Positions 17,467-25,672 of a stretch of 64,000 bases of DNA are shown here, in pieces. Position 1 is the first letter of the stretch; each line of letters starts with the position of its first letter. The stretch spans positions 186,001-250,000 of the forward strand of contig CAVRLB010000002.1 in the NCBI GenBank assembly GCA_963722295.1. The letters are read 5' to 3'. A model generated the notes under the pieces. The model was not told the DNA's origin. It searched no databases and saw nothing but the letters and a program-made list of their open reading frames with translations. Made by a program: the position numbers and the translations under genes. This stretch comes from Brooklawnia sp032229645 (GTDB taxonomy: Bacteria; Actinomycetota; Actinomycetes; Propionibacteriales; Propionibacteriaceae).

Positions 17467-18882
17467 ATGGCTACCAAGATCGACGCGTATCACTGCACCG
17501 AATGCGGCTGGACATCCGTCCGCTGGGTCGGACGCTGCGGCGAGTGCCAAACCTGGGGCTCGGTCGTCGAGCGGGATGCGCCCAAGCTCTCGCAGGTCAG
17601 CGCCGCTGCTCCGGCGCAAGCGGCGATCCCAATCGGCGAGGTCGACATTGAGGCTGCCCGGCGCACGCTCACCGGGATAGGCGAACTCGACCGGGTTCTG
17701 GGAGGTGGTCTGGTCCCGGGCGCGGTGGTCCTGTTGGCCGGCGAACCGGGCGTCGGCAAATCGACACTTCTCTTGGAGGTTGCCGCACATTGGGCGCGCT
17801 CGGGGCAAACGACCCTGTATGTCTCCGGCGAGGAGTCCGCCCCACAGGTGCGGCTGCGCGCAGAGCGCACTCACGCGGTGGCCGACAAGCTCTACCTGGC
17901 TGCAGAGACCGACTTGGGCACGGTACTGGGTCACATCGAGCAGACGGCGCCGAGCCTGCTGGTGGTCGACTCCGTGCAGACCGTCGGCACCGCGGATGCC
18001 GACGGATCACCGGGTGGAGTCAGTCAGGTGCGCGAGGTGACCGGCGCACTCGTCCGAGTCGCCAAACGGCGCGGCATGGCGGTGGTCATCGTGGGGCACA
18101 TCACCAAAGATGGCCAAGTCGCTGGCCCGCGCTTCCTCGAGCACCTTGTCGACGTCGTCCTCTCGTTCGAAGGCGACCGGCACTCCGGCTTCCGGATGGT
18201 GCGCGCCAACAAGAACCGCTTCGGCCCCGCGGACGAGGTCGGCTGCTTCGAGATGGGCGAACACGGCATCGTCGAGGTACCCGATCCATCCGGGCTGTTC
18301 ACCTCAGGGCATGAAGAACCAGCCCCGGGCACCTGCGTCACTGTCACCCGCGAGGGCAGCCGCTGCATGCTGGCCGAGGTGCAATCGCTGGTCGCCTCTG
18401 TCACGGCCGAGATCCCGCCGCGCCGGGTGACCCACGGTGTTGACGGTTCACGGGTGGCGATGATTCTCGCGGTGCTCCAGCGACGCGCGCACTTCGGTCT
18501 GCCTCGGCACGATGTCTACGTCTCGACCGTCGGCGGCGCACGAATCCTCGATCCTGCGGCCGACCTCGCGCTGGCCATTGCCATCGCATCTGCCGGCCTG
18601 GACGAAGGGTGCCACCGCAAGGTCGTCGCCCTCGGCGAGATTGGTCTGGCCGGCGACCTGCGCCGTGTTCCCGGGCTCGAGCAGCGCGTCGGCGAGGCAG
18701 CGCGATTGGGATTCGACCTTGCGCTCGTCCCGGCCGGCAACCGCGACCCCAACAGCCGGCTGCCCCGCATGCACGGGCTCAAGGTCGTCGAGGTCGCCAC
18801 CGTCGCCGAGGCGCTCAGCGCGCTCGGACTGCGGCGCAACCGCACTGCCTCCACGCACGAGACTGCGGCCGTGCCGACCTAG
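17467..18882 (+). CDS. radA: DNA repair protein RadA (Sms)
   Basis: 471-residue ATPase that helps process recombination intermediates by promoting branch migration. Domains in order: N-terminal four-cysteine zinc finger (Cys10, 13, 24, 27), RecA-like ATPase with Walker A GEPGVGKST, the RadA-specific KNRFG motif, and a Lon-protease-like C-terminal domain. disA follows 53 bases downstream on the same strand, the standard actinobacterial and Bacillus pairing; RadA is known to modulate DisA. Start fixed by the family N-terminus and by the leaderless -10 layout. Confidence 0.96.
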   Translation: MATKIDAYHCTECGWTSVRWVGRCGECQTWGSVVERDAPKLSQVSAAAPAQAAIPIGEVDIEAARRTLTGIGELDRVLGGGLVPGAVVLLAGEPGVGKSTLLLEVAAHWARSGQTTLYVSGEESAPQVRLRAERTHAVADKLYLAAETDLGTVLGHIEQTAPSLLVVDSVQTVGTADADGSPGGVSQVREVTGALVRVAKRRGMAVVIVGHITKDGQVAGPRFLEHLVDVVLSFEGDRHSGFRMVRANKNRFGPADEVGCFEMGEHGIVEVPDPSGLFTSGHEEPAPGTCVTVTREGSRCMLAEVQSLVASVTAEIPPRRVTHGVDGSRVAMILAVLQRRAHFGLPRHDVYVSTVGGARILDPAADLALAIAIASAGLDEGCHRKVVALGEIGLAGDLRRVPGLEQRVGEAARLGFDLALVPAGNRDPNSRLPRMHGLKVVEVATVAEALSALGLRRNRTASTHETAAVPT

Positions 18883-18922
18883 CCGGGTAGGCCGCCTCGC
18901 CGACCGGTGCTGCCATCACCCG

Positions 18923-18928
18923 TAGACT
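18923..18928 (+). promoter_or_regulatory. -10-like element of a leaderless promoter (disA)
   Basis: TAGACT ends 7 bases before the disA GTG at 18936. This would let disA be transcribed independently of radA. Confidence 0.5.
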
Positions 18929-18935
18929 GGTTGCC

Positions 18936-19994
18936 GTGAGCAAAGACCTGGGTCACGACGAGGAGCGATACCGGCGGTACCGCGCGCTGCTCGCTCCCGG
19001 CACGCCGCTGCGCGAGGGCGTGGAGAGAATCCGCGCCGGTCATACGGGCGCCCTGATCGTGCTCGGGACCAATCCGGTGATCGAGCAGATCTCCACCGGC
19101 GGATTCACGGTGAACACCGATTTCACACCAACCGCGCTACGCGAACTCGCGAAGATGGACGGCGGCATCGTCGTCGATGACGATCTGTCGACCATCTTCA
19201 GCGCGGGCGTCCATTTCTCACCGTCGGCGTCTCTGCCGACGATCGAGACCGGCACCCGGCACCGCACCGCCGACCGAATTTCGGTGCAGTCGAACATCCC
19301 CGTGGTTACGGTATCGGCCTCCATGGCATCCATCGCTTTGTTCATGGCCGGCCTCAGATATCCGATCGAAAGCTCCGGCCAGATCCTGGTGCGCGCCGAG
19401 CAGGCGGTCGCAACGCTTTCGCGGTATCGCGAACGCCTCGATTCGGTGACCACCGAGCTATCCGCACTCGAGATGGACAATCTCGTGACGGTGGGCGACC
19501 TCGTCCGAGCAGTGCAGCCGCTGGCGATGGTGCGCCGACTCGCGGAAGAGCTCGAAGGCCATGTCGAAGCGCTGGGTATCGACGGCCGGCTACTGCAATT
19601 GCAGATGTTCGAGCTGACCCAGGGAATTGACCAGCTGGCCACCCTGCTCGAACTCGACTACCGCGGGCCCGAAGCCGCGCGGCTCAGCTTCGACATAGTG
19701 CGACACCTGCCAACCGGCGACCTGCTCGACCCGGCCACTGTGGCCGGCACGATCGGGTTCGCCTCCGGCGACCTGGACGAGCACCTCACTACCCATGGCT
19801 ACCGCATCGTCTCGCAGTCGGCGCAGATGAGCACCGCAACGGCCGGACGGCTGCTCGAGCATTTCGGCTCATTGCAGGACGTCTTCGCTGCCTCCCGCGC
19901 TGAACTGGCCGCCGTCCCCGGTGTGGGATCCACGCGGGCCCGGGCGATCCGCGACGGACTCGCTCGTATCTCCGAGAGCATCGCGTCGAACTGA
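18936..19994 (+). CDS. disA: DNA integrity scanning diadenylate cyclase DisA
   Basis: 352-residue octameric enzyme that makes c-di-AMP from two ATP while scanning DNA for branched structures. The N-terminal DAC domain has the catalytic Asp at residue 75; the usual DGA motif reads DGG here, a conservative change. The RHR-type motif is GTRHRTADR. The C-terminus carries the helix-hairpin-helix DNA-binding unit (AVPGVGSTRARAIRDGL). It pairs with radA upstream. GTG start, leaderless by layout. Confidence 0.95.
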   Translation: MSKDLGHDEERYRRYRALLAPGTPLREGVERIRAGHTGALIVLGTNPVIEQISTGGFTVNTDFTPTALRELAKMDGGIVVDDDLSTIFSAGVHFSPSASLPTIETGTRHRTADRISVQSNIPVVTVSASMASIALFMAGLRYPIESSGQILVRAEQAVATLSRYRERLDSVTTELSALEMDNLVTVGDLVRAVQPLAMVRRLAEELEGHVEALGIDGRLLQLQMFELTQGIDQLATLLELDYRGPEAARLSFDIVRHLPTGDLLDPATVAGTIGFASGDLDEHLTTHGYRIVSQSAQMSTATAGRLLEHFGSLQDVFAASRAELAAVPGVGSTRARAIRDGLARISESIASN

Positions 19995-20021
19995 CGCCAG
20001 GCGTGCTACTGAGCCTGGTCC

Positions 20022-20744
20022 TCAGTACCGGACTTGCATCACCAGTCGAGCGCTCGCCTGGCCGATGCTCGCGGTGGCGACATAGGTACCGACGCCCAGA
20101 ACCTCATCGGACAGCTCGCATCCGTGCGAACGCTTGACCGGCCAATTCACGTCGAACCCCGACTCTTCACCCGAGACCAGGTCGAGGACACCGGCGGGAT
20201 GCCAATCGGCACAATTCTCCGTCTCCCAGACCTCATCGTTGCCGGAGGTGATCGCCAGGGCAGCCGCAGCAGCGCCCAGATCCAGCTGGCAGCCCTGCTC
20301 CGTCGTACTCACCACGACACGGAAGTTCGCGGTCGTGTCCAGCTGTGACACCGAGTCCGGGCCGTCGACACGAAGCTTGAGGTTCGTCGGCTGGCAGCCG
20401 GCCGGGACCGATTCGGTCGCCGTGGGTTCAGCCGTCGCGCTCTGTTCGGCGGACGGTTCGACCGACGGCTGGACGGACCGCTCGCCAGGGCTGATGCTCG
20501 CGCTCGGTTGCTCGCTCGGAGTTGGCGTGCTTGGCGTCGCCGAAGGAGTGGTGCTGACGCTGGATGTCGGAGAGGACGAGACGCTCGGAGTGGACGGCGA
20601 TGGTGTCGCCGTAATTGCTCCAGGACGCCCAGCCAGCCAGCCGATGCCCACGACAACGGCGAGTAGCACGGCCAAGACGACGCCGCGGCGCGTCCAGTAG
20701 ACACTCGGTGCTTCGGGCCCGATGGGGTCCAGCCAACCCTGCAT
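20022..20744 (-). CDS. Predicted membrane-anchored protein of unknown function
   Basis: 240 residues: a short cytosolic N-terminus, one membrane segment (GVVLAVLLAVVVGIGWLAG, about residues 26-44), a long Ser/Thr/Pro-rich linker (about 48-118) and a C-terminal extracytoplasmic domain containing four cysteines. No family recognised with confidence; the C-terminal part recalls small actinobacterial beta-sandwich domains. It is convergent with disA and divergent from mutY. ATG at 20744 has a -10-like TACGAT 6 bases before it. Confidence 0.65.
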   Translation of the reverse strand: MQGWLDPIGPEAPSVYWTRRGVVLAVLLAVVVGIGWLAGRPGAITATPSPSTPSVSSSPTSSVSTTPSATPSTPTPSEQPSASISPGERSVQPSVEPSAEQSATAEPTATESVPAGCQPTNLKLRVDGPDSVSQLDTTANFRVVVSTTEQGCQLDLGAAAAALAITSGNDEVWETENCADWHPAGVLDLVSGEESGFDVNWPVKRSHGCELSDEVLGVGTYVATASIGQASARLVMQVRY

Positions 20745-20750
20745 GGCGAC

Positions 20751-20756
20751 ATCGTA
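20751..20756 (-). promoter_or_regulatory. -10-like element of a leaderless promoter (membrane protein 20022-20744)
   Basis: TACGAT on the minus strand, 6 bases before the ATG at 20744. It lies in the 85-base divergent region shared with mutY. Confidence 0.45.
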
Positions 20757-20817
20757 GGTGGACTCGGCCCGGTTGCGTCGCTGCCACGCAGACGATCACT
20801 CACTGTCCGCATCCGGC

Positions 20818-20823
20818 TACGCT
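20818..20823 (+). promoter_or_regulatory. -10-like element of a leaderless promoter (mutY)
   Basis: TACGCT ends 6 bases before the mutY GTG at 20830; no Shine-Dalgarno. Confidence 0.45.
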
Positions 20824-20829
20824 GGCCCG

Positions 20830-21690
20830 GTGACGAACCGGGCCGAGATCGTACATGAGCTGACCGATTGGTTCGACACACATGCGCGCGATCTGCCTTG
20901 GCGGCACAATGACTCCTGGGCCGTGCTGGTGAGCGAGTTCATGCTGCAACAAACACCGGTCGCCCGGGTACTGCCCCTCTGGCAAGCATGGTTGAAGCGC
21001 TGGCCGACCCCTGCCATGCTCGCGGCCGAGCCGAGTTCCGAAGCCGTGCTTGCCTGGGGACGACTTGGCTACCCGCGCAGGGCACTACGCCTGCATGCCA
21101 GCGCGACCACCATTCGTGACGAACATGGTGGCCAGGTTCCCGCAACGCTCGACGATCTGCTCGCGTTACCCGGAGTCGGCGACTACACGGCAGCAGCCAT
21201 CGCGAGCTTTGCATTCGGCGCGAAGATCCCGGTGCTCGACACCAATGTCCGCCGTGTGCTGACCCGCATCGAGGTCGGCCAGGCCGCTCCCCCGGCGCAC
21301 TTGACGAAGCCCGAGCGGGCCAGAGCGCAGCAGTTCACCGACGCAGCAGGCGACCTGGCCGCCAAGTGGGCCGCCGCCGTCATGGAGTTCGGCGCAATGG
21401 TCTGCTTGGCCAGACGGCCTGACTGCGCATCTTGTCCGATCACGGACGCCTGCAGCTGGCGCGCGAGGGGCTACCCGTCGTCCGAGATGACATCGCGCGC
21501 CCAAGCGTGGCACGGCACCGATCGGCAGTGCCGCGGGGCGCTGCTCGACATCGTCCGCAATACACCCGATGGCGTGCCCGTAGAAGTCCTGCTCGCCGGC
21601 TGGCATACCCGCTCGCAGGCTGAAGCCTGCCTCGCCGGGCTGGCGGACGACGGACTGGTCCACCGTTTGGGAGGCATCGTGACTCTGTGA
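20830..21690 (+). CDS. mutY: A/G-specific adenine glycosylase MutY
   Basis: 286-residue base-excision repair enzyme that removes adenine mispaired with 8-oxoguanine. Motifs: FMLQQTPVARV in the catalytic core, helix-hairpin-helix LPGVGDYTAAAI with the catalytic Asp in VLDTNVRRV, and the 4Fe-4S ligands in a C-x6-C-x2-C-x5-C spacing (CLARRPDCASCPITDAC). It is shorter than E. coli MutY and has only a reduced C-terminal domain, as is usual in actinobacteria. GTG at 20830 chosen over an upstream in-frame start because the core begins just after it. Confidence 0.93.
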   Translation: MTNRAEIVHELTDWFDTHARDLPWRHNDSWAVLVSEFMLQQTPVARVLPLWQAWLKRWPTPAMLAAEPSSEAVLAWGRLGYPRRALRLHASATTIRDEHGGQVPATLDDLLALPGVGDYTAAAIASFAFGAKIPVLDTNVRRVLTRIEVGQAAPPAHLTKPERARAQQFTDAAGDLAAKWAAAVMEFGAMVCLARRPDCASCPITDACSWRARGYPSSEMTSRAQAWHGTDRQCRGALLDIVRNTPDGVPVEVLLAGWHTRSQAEACLAGLADDGLVHRLGGIVTL

Positions 21691-21799
21691 CCCGGATGTA
21701 GATCGTCGGTGTGCCACGCCGGTCTTGCCCACAGCAGCGGAATATTCTCGTCCCCATTCGCCGTTGCACAGGACAAGTCGTCAACAAGAGAAGGCTCAC

Positions 21800-22375
21800 A
21801 TGACTAGCATCAGCATCATCGGCACCGGAAACATGTCGCAGGCACTCCAGTCGTTGTTCACCCGCGCAGGGGCGCCGGTTCAAGTCATCACCCACCAGGA
21901 TCTGGCCGGCAGTGCGGTTGAAGGCGAGGTCGTGATCTTGGCGGTTCCTTTCACCGCCGTCACTGAGATCGCCGGCAGCTTGGGCACCAAGCTCGACGGT
22001 AAAGTCGTCGTCGACATCACCAATGTCTTGGACTTCTCGACCTTCACACCGCTCAAGCTCCCCGCTGGCAGCGCTGCTGCCGAGCTGGCAACCGCCGCCC
22101 CGAACGCCCGCGTGGTGAAGGCATTCAACACGAACTTCGCTGCCACCCTGGCGTCCGGCCTGGTCGCCTCGGCTCCGATCTCGGTTCTGATCGCCGGGGA
22201 TGATGCGGACGCGAAGAAGACTCTCAGCGATGTTGTCACTTCATCCGGTGCTGCTGTCTTCGACCTGGGTGGCCTTGACCGTGCGGCCGAACTCGAATCC
22301 TTGGGCTTCACCCAGTTGCTGCTTGCCGCCACCAACCAGATCGGCTGGACGAACGGCTTCGCGCTGTACAAGTGA
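21800..22375 (+). CDS. NADPH-dependent F420 reductase-like NAD(P)-binding protein
   Basis: 191-residue Rossmann protein. It begins ISIIGTGNMSQAL, contains VVILAVPFTAV and VVDITNVLDF, and later VVKAFNTNFA, the pattern of the NPD/F420-dependent NADP oxidoreductase group. The real substrate is unknown; many such proteins in organisms without F420 act on other substrates. The ATG at 21800 follows AGAAGG at suitable spacing. Convergent with the GH65 gene, with only 13 bases between stops. Confidence 0.78.
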   Translation: MTSISIIGTGNMSQALQSLFTRAGAPVQVITHQDLAGSAVEGEVVILAVPFTAVTEIAGSLGTKLDGKVVVDITNVLDFSTFTPLKLPAGSAAAELATAAPNARVVKAFNTNFAATLASGLVASAPISVLIAGDDADAKKTLSDVVTSSGAAVFDLGGLDRAAELESLGFTQLLLAATNQIGWTNGFALYK

Positions 22376-22388
22376 TGCCCGCTAGTCC

Positions 22389-24899
22389 CTAGCTCACCGC
22401 GGGGAACTCCCCTGTCCGGAACTCCACATCCGCGACCTCGGGAACCTCCGCGGTGATCAGCGTGCCGTCCTTGCGACGACCACCGATGACCGGGTGCGAC
22501 GAGGCAAGAGGCGGCAGATAGACGCCCTGATGCGCCAACCGCACTTCCAGCGGGTTTACTCCCACCTCGTACTCGGTGCCCCGCACCCGAACCGGCACCG
22601 GTCGTCCGCTGAGCAGTGTGAAGGTGATCTGCCGGCGAGTGAGATGAACCCGGATACGACTGCCTCGATAGGCGAGCGGAAACGTCAGGTACTCCCACTT
22701 GCGCGGCAGCCGCGGATCGAAGCACAGCACCTCACCGTCGTCGCGCAGCCCGCCGAAACCGCAGACCAAGGCCCGCCAGGTGCCGCCCGCAGAGGCGATA
22801 TGCACACCGTCCGCGGTATTGCCGTGGGTATCGCCGATATCGACGAGCAGTCCCTCATGGAAGTAATCCAGAGCCATGTCCTGATGACCCACCTCGGCCG
22901 CCATGATCGACTGCGTCACCGCCGACAGGCTCGAATCCCCAGTGGTTATCGGGTCGTAGTACTCGAAGTCGGCGCGCTTTTCTTCCAGGCCGAATTCGTT
23001 GCTTCGCAAGAAGAGCGCCAGCACCACATCGGCCTGTTTCAGCACCTGGAAGCGATAGATCACCAACGGGTGATAGTGCAACAGTAGTGGGTAGCTTTCC
23101 TGCGGAGTGTTCTCCAGATCCCACAACTCCTTGGCAACGAATGCGTCGTCTTGGGGGTGAATGCCCAGCCGCTCGTCGAACGGGATCTTCATACCGTTCG
23201 CGCAACGCTCCCAGGTCGCGATCTCATCGGGATCGAGTCGCACGGTATGCACCAGACGCTCGTAGTCAGCGGGCGCCTCCGTCTGCATCTTGCGCACCAT
23301 CCCGACCGCAAGCCGCAGATTCCAGCGGGCCATAACGTTGGTGTAGGTGTTGTTGTTCACCACCGTGGTGTATTCATCGGGTCCCGTGACGCCGTGGATC
23401 TCGAAACTCTCGGCAGTGCCAACCCGCCAGAATCCGAGATCGACCCACATTCTGGCGGTTTCCACGAGTAGCTGGGCGCCATCGCCGAAAGCGAATTCAC
23501 TGTCGCCGGTTATCGACACGTAATGCCCGACGGCATATGCGATATCGGCATCGATGTGGTATTGAGCGGTTCCGGCCGCATAATATGCGGACGCTTCCTC
23601 GCCACTGATCGTGCGCCAGGGGAACAGCGCGCCCTTGGTCGACATCTCGCGCGCCCGTTCCCTGGCGCTGTCCAGATGAGTGGACCGGGCTCGCAGCGCA
23701 TTGCGGGCCTGCTCGGGGCTCGTGAGAGTCAAGAAGGGAACGATGTAGACCTCGGAGTCCCAGAAATAGTGTCCTTCATAGCCATCGCCGGTCAGCCCCT
23801 TGGCCGGGATGCCGGCACCATCGGCTCTCGCGGCGGCCTGCGCAAGCTGCAAGATGCACCAGCGGATCGCCTGCTGAAGACGCTTGGTGGTACCCACAGT
23901 GACGTCGCTGCGCTCCCAAAAGCCGGACAGCCACGAACGCTGCGCCACGTAGTAGGGCTCAAATCCGTCCTCGCGCACGCGGTCGAGCGTGCGTCGGACG
24001 CGGTCGCTGAGTTCGCGAACCGGCACCCGGCGGGATGTGTGGTAGGCCACTGCCTTGGTGATCAGGATCGGCTGATTCTGCTTGGCCGCGATGCGGTAGA
24101 CCTTGCGGCCTTGGTCATCACTGGTGTCGTCGAGTTCGGTGAACATGTTGCGGGTCTCGATCCGGTGATCGGCCCCGACTGCCAACGTCATTCCGGAGTT
24201 CGCAACCTTGTAGCCCAGGATCATCCGGCGTGGACTATGCCAGCTCATCTCAGGCTGCAGCACTCGGTGGTCCAGACCGGGGCTCTTGCGCGGGTCCTCG
24301 TCCGAACGGGTTGCCCGGCGGCCGGCCACGTCGTCGAAGTCCTCTTTGTTGACGATCTGGGACGAGATGACGATCGGAGCATCGCCTTCGAGCAGCGTGA
24401 CCTCGTAGGTCATCAACGCCAGGTGCCGCTCGGTGAAGCTGACCATTCGCGTCGATCGGATGAGCACCCGTTTGCCTGCCGGAGTACGCCAAATGAGCTC
24501 GCGGCGCAAGACGCCCTCCCGGAAATCGAGCCGCCGCTCATATGCCTGCAGATCGGCGACACTGAGCAGCAGCGGCTCGTCATCGACGTAAAGCCGGATC
24601 ATCAGCGAACTCGGCGCATTGATCAGCGTCTGCCCGGTGCGCGCCAGGCCGTAGGCGTTCTCGGCGTGACGAATGTCCCAGGTTTCGTGGAAGCCGTTGA
24701 TGAACGTGCCGACGTAGTGCGAATCGCGTCCCTCCTCGGGATTGCCGCGCATACCGATATACCCGTTCGCGGTCGCGAACAGAGTCTCGGTGAGCCCGAG
24801 GTCGGCCGAACTCGGATAGTTCTCGATCAGCGCCCACTCATCGGGCGGGAAGCGGTGATCGTCCAGTGGATTCAGATCGGTCTTCTTCTTGCGGTTCAC
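22389..24899 (-). CDS. Glycoside hydrolase family 65 disaccharide phosphorylase
   Basis: 836-residue cytosolic phosphorylase of the maltose/trehalose/kojibiose group. It would release beta-glucose 1-phosphate from an alpha-linked disaccharide with phosphate. The catalytic region reads HGVTGPDEYTTVVNNN with the acid Glu near residue 508, then an all-alpha barrel and a C-terminal beta domain. Substrate cannot be read from sequence. GTG at 24899 overlaps the pgmB stop by 4 bases (GTGA) and has GAGGAG upstream; the longer TTG start is unlikely because that ribosome site would lie inside the gene. Coupling to beta-phosphoglucomutase strongly supports an inverting phosphorylase. Confidence 0.88.
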   Translation of the reverse strand: MNRKKKTDLNPLDDHRFPPDEWALIENYPSSADLGLTETLFATANGYIGMRGNPEEGRDSHYVGTFINGFHETWDIRHAENAYGLARTGQTLINAPSSLMIRLYVDDEPLLLSVADLQAYERRLDFREGVLRRELIWRTPAGKRVLIRSTRMVSFTERHLALMTYEVTLLEGDAPIVISSQIVNKEDFDDVAGRRATRSDEDPRKSPGLDHRVLQPEMSWHSPRRMILGYKVANSGMTLAVGADHRIETRNMFTELDDTSDDQGRKVYRIAAKQNQPILITKAVAYHTSRRVPVRELSDRVRRTLDRVREDGFEPYYVAQRSWLSGFWERSDVTVGTTKRLQQAIRWCILQLAQAAARADGAGIPAKGLTGDGYEGHYFWDSEVYIVPFLTLTSPEQARNALRARSTHLDSARERAREMSTKGALFPWRTISGEEASAYYAAGTAQYHIDADIAYAVGHYVSITGDSEFAFGDGAQLLVETARMWVDLGFWRVGTAESFEIHGVTGPDEYTTVVNNNTYTNVMARWNLRLAVGMVRKMQTEAPADYERLVHTVRLDPDEIATWERCANGMKIPFDERLGIHPQDDAFVAKELWDLENTPQESYPLLLHYHPLVIYRFQVLKQADVVLALFLRSNEFGLEEKRADFEYYDPITTGDSSLSAVTQSIMAAEVGHQDMALDYFHEGLLVDIGDTHGNTADGVHIASAGGTWRALVCGFGGLRDDGEVLCFDPRLPRKWEYLTFPLAYRGSRIRVHLTRRQITFTLLSGRPVPVRVRGTEYEVGVNPLEVRLAHQGVYLPPLASSHPVIGGRRKDGTLITAEVPEVADVEFRTGEFPAVS

Positions 24900-25609
24900 G
24901 GCAGCAACTCCTCGCAATCGGACACCACGAGGTCGGCTCCGGCCGCCTCCAGCGCTTCGGCACCGGCACCACGGTCGATTCCCACGACGAGACCGAATCC
25001 GCCTGCGGCCCCGGCGGACACACCCGATAGGGCATCCTCGAGGACGACGGCGCGGTCCGCCGGTACCTCCAGCAGCTTCGCGGCCTCGCAGAAGACGTCC
25101 GGCTCCGGTTTGCCCGGTAACCCCAGCTCGCGAGCGAGCACACCGTCCATGACCACCGCGAAATAGTCGGTCAGCCCGGCCGCATCGAGTACCGCCTCCG
25201 CGTTTTGCGACGAGCTCACCACGGCCATCGGCAACTCAAGGCCGGCCAGATGATCCAGCAGCCGCACCGAGCCCGGATACGGATCGATACCGTCGCGGGC
25301 CAGCACCTGGTTGAAGTATTCGTTCTTGCGGTTACCCAAGCCGCACACCGAGTCGGTCTCCGGACTATCGGACGCATCCCCGCGCGGTACCGCGATGCCG
25401 CGGCTGGCAAGGAAGGATGCCACCCCTTCATAGCGTGGTTTGCCGTCGACATAGAAGAAATAATCGGCATCCGTAAAAGGCTCTGCGACACCGCGACCCC
25501 GCAGATAGTCGTTGAACATCTGAGACCATGCCCGCATATGCAGATCTGTCGTGGGGGTGAGAACCCCATCGAGGTCGAATAACGCCGCTCGGTAGTCGCT
25601 CCACTTCAC
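24896..25609 (-). CDS. pgmB: Beta-phosphoglucomutase (HAD superfamily)
   Basis: 237-residue HAD phosphotransferase converting beta-glucose 1-phosphate to glucose 6-phosphate. The nucleophile motif is LFDLDGVLTPT (motif I DxDG), motif II Ser lies in AVVSSSQNAEAVL, and the C-terminal acidic motif is VLEDALSGVSAG. The gene precedes and overlaps the GH65 phosphorylase, a functional pair. GTG at 25609 is preceded by TAGGCT at 6 bases, so this is probably the promoter-proximal gene of a leaderless two-gene operon. Confidence 0.9.
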   Translation of the reverse strand: MKWSDYRAALFDLDGVLTPTTDLHMRAWSQMFNDYLRGRGVAEPFTDADYFFYVDGKPRYEGVASFLASRGIAVPRGDASDSPETDSVCGLGNRKNEYFNQVLARDGIDPYPGSVRLLDHLAGLELPMAVVSSSQNAEAVLDAAGLTDYFAVVMDGVLARELGLPGKPEPDVFCEAAKLLEVPADRAVVLEDALSGVSAGAAGGFGLVVGIDRGAGAEALEAAGADLVVSDCEELLP

Positions 25610-25615
25610 GAGTCC

Positions 25616-25621
25616 AGCCTA
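25616..25621 (-). promoter_or_regulatory. -10-like element of a leaderless promoter (pgmB-GH65)
   Basis: TAGGCT on the minus strand, 6 bases before the GTG at 25609. Confidence 0.5.
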
Positions 25622-25672
25622 AGCACGACGGCAATCGGTTGGTATGGACACACCGCTTCTGTCTTCGAACCG

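Noticed and set aside
23523..25166. Long plus-strand frame opposite the GH65 and pgmB genes
   Set aside because: Both minus-strand genes are clearly homologous to known families and are coupled; the antisense frame has no motif.
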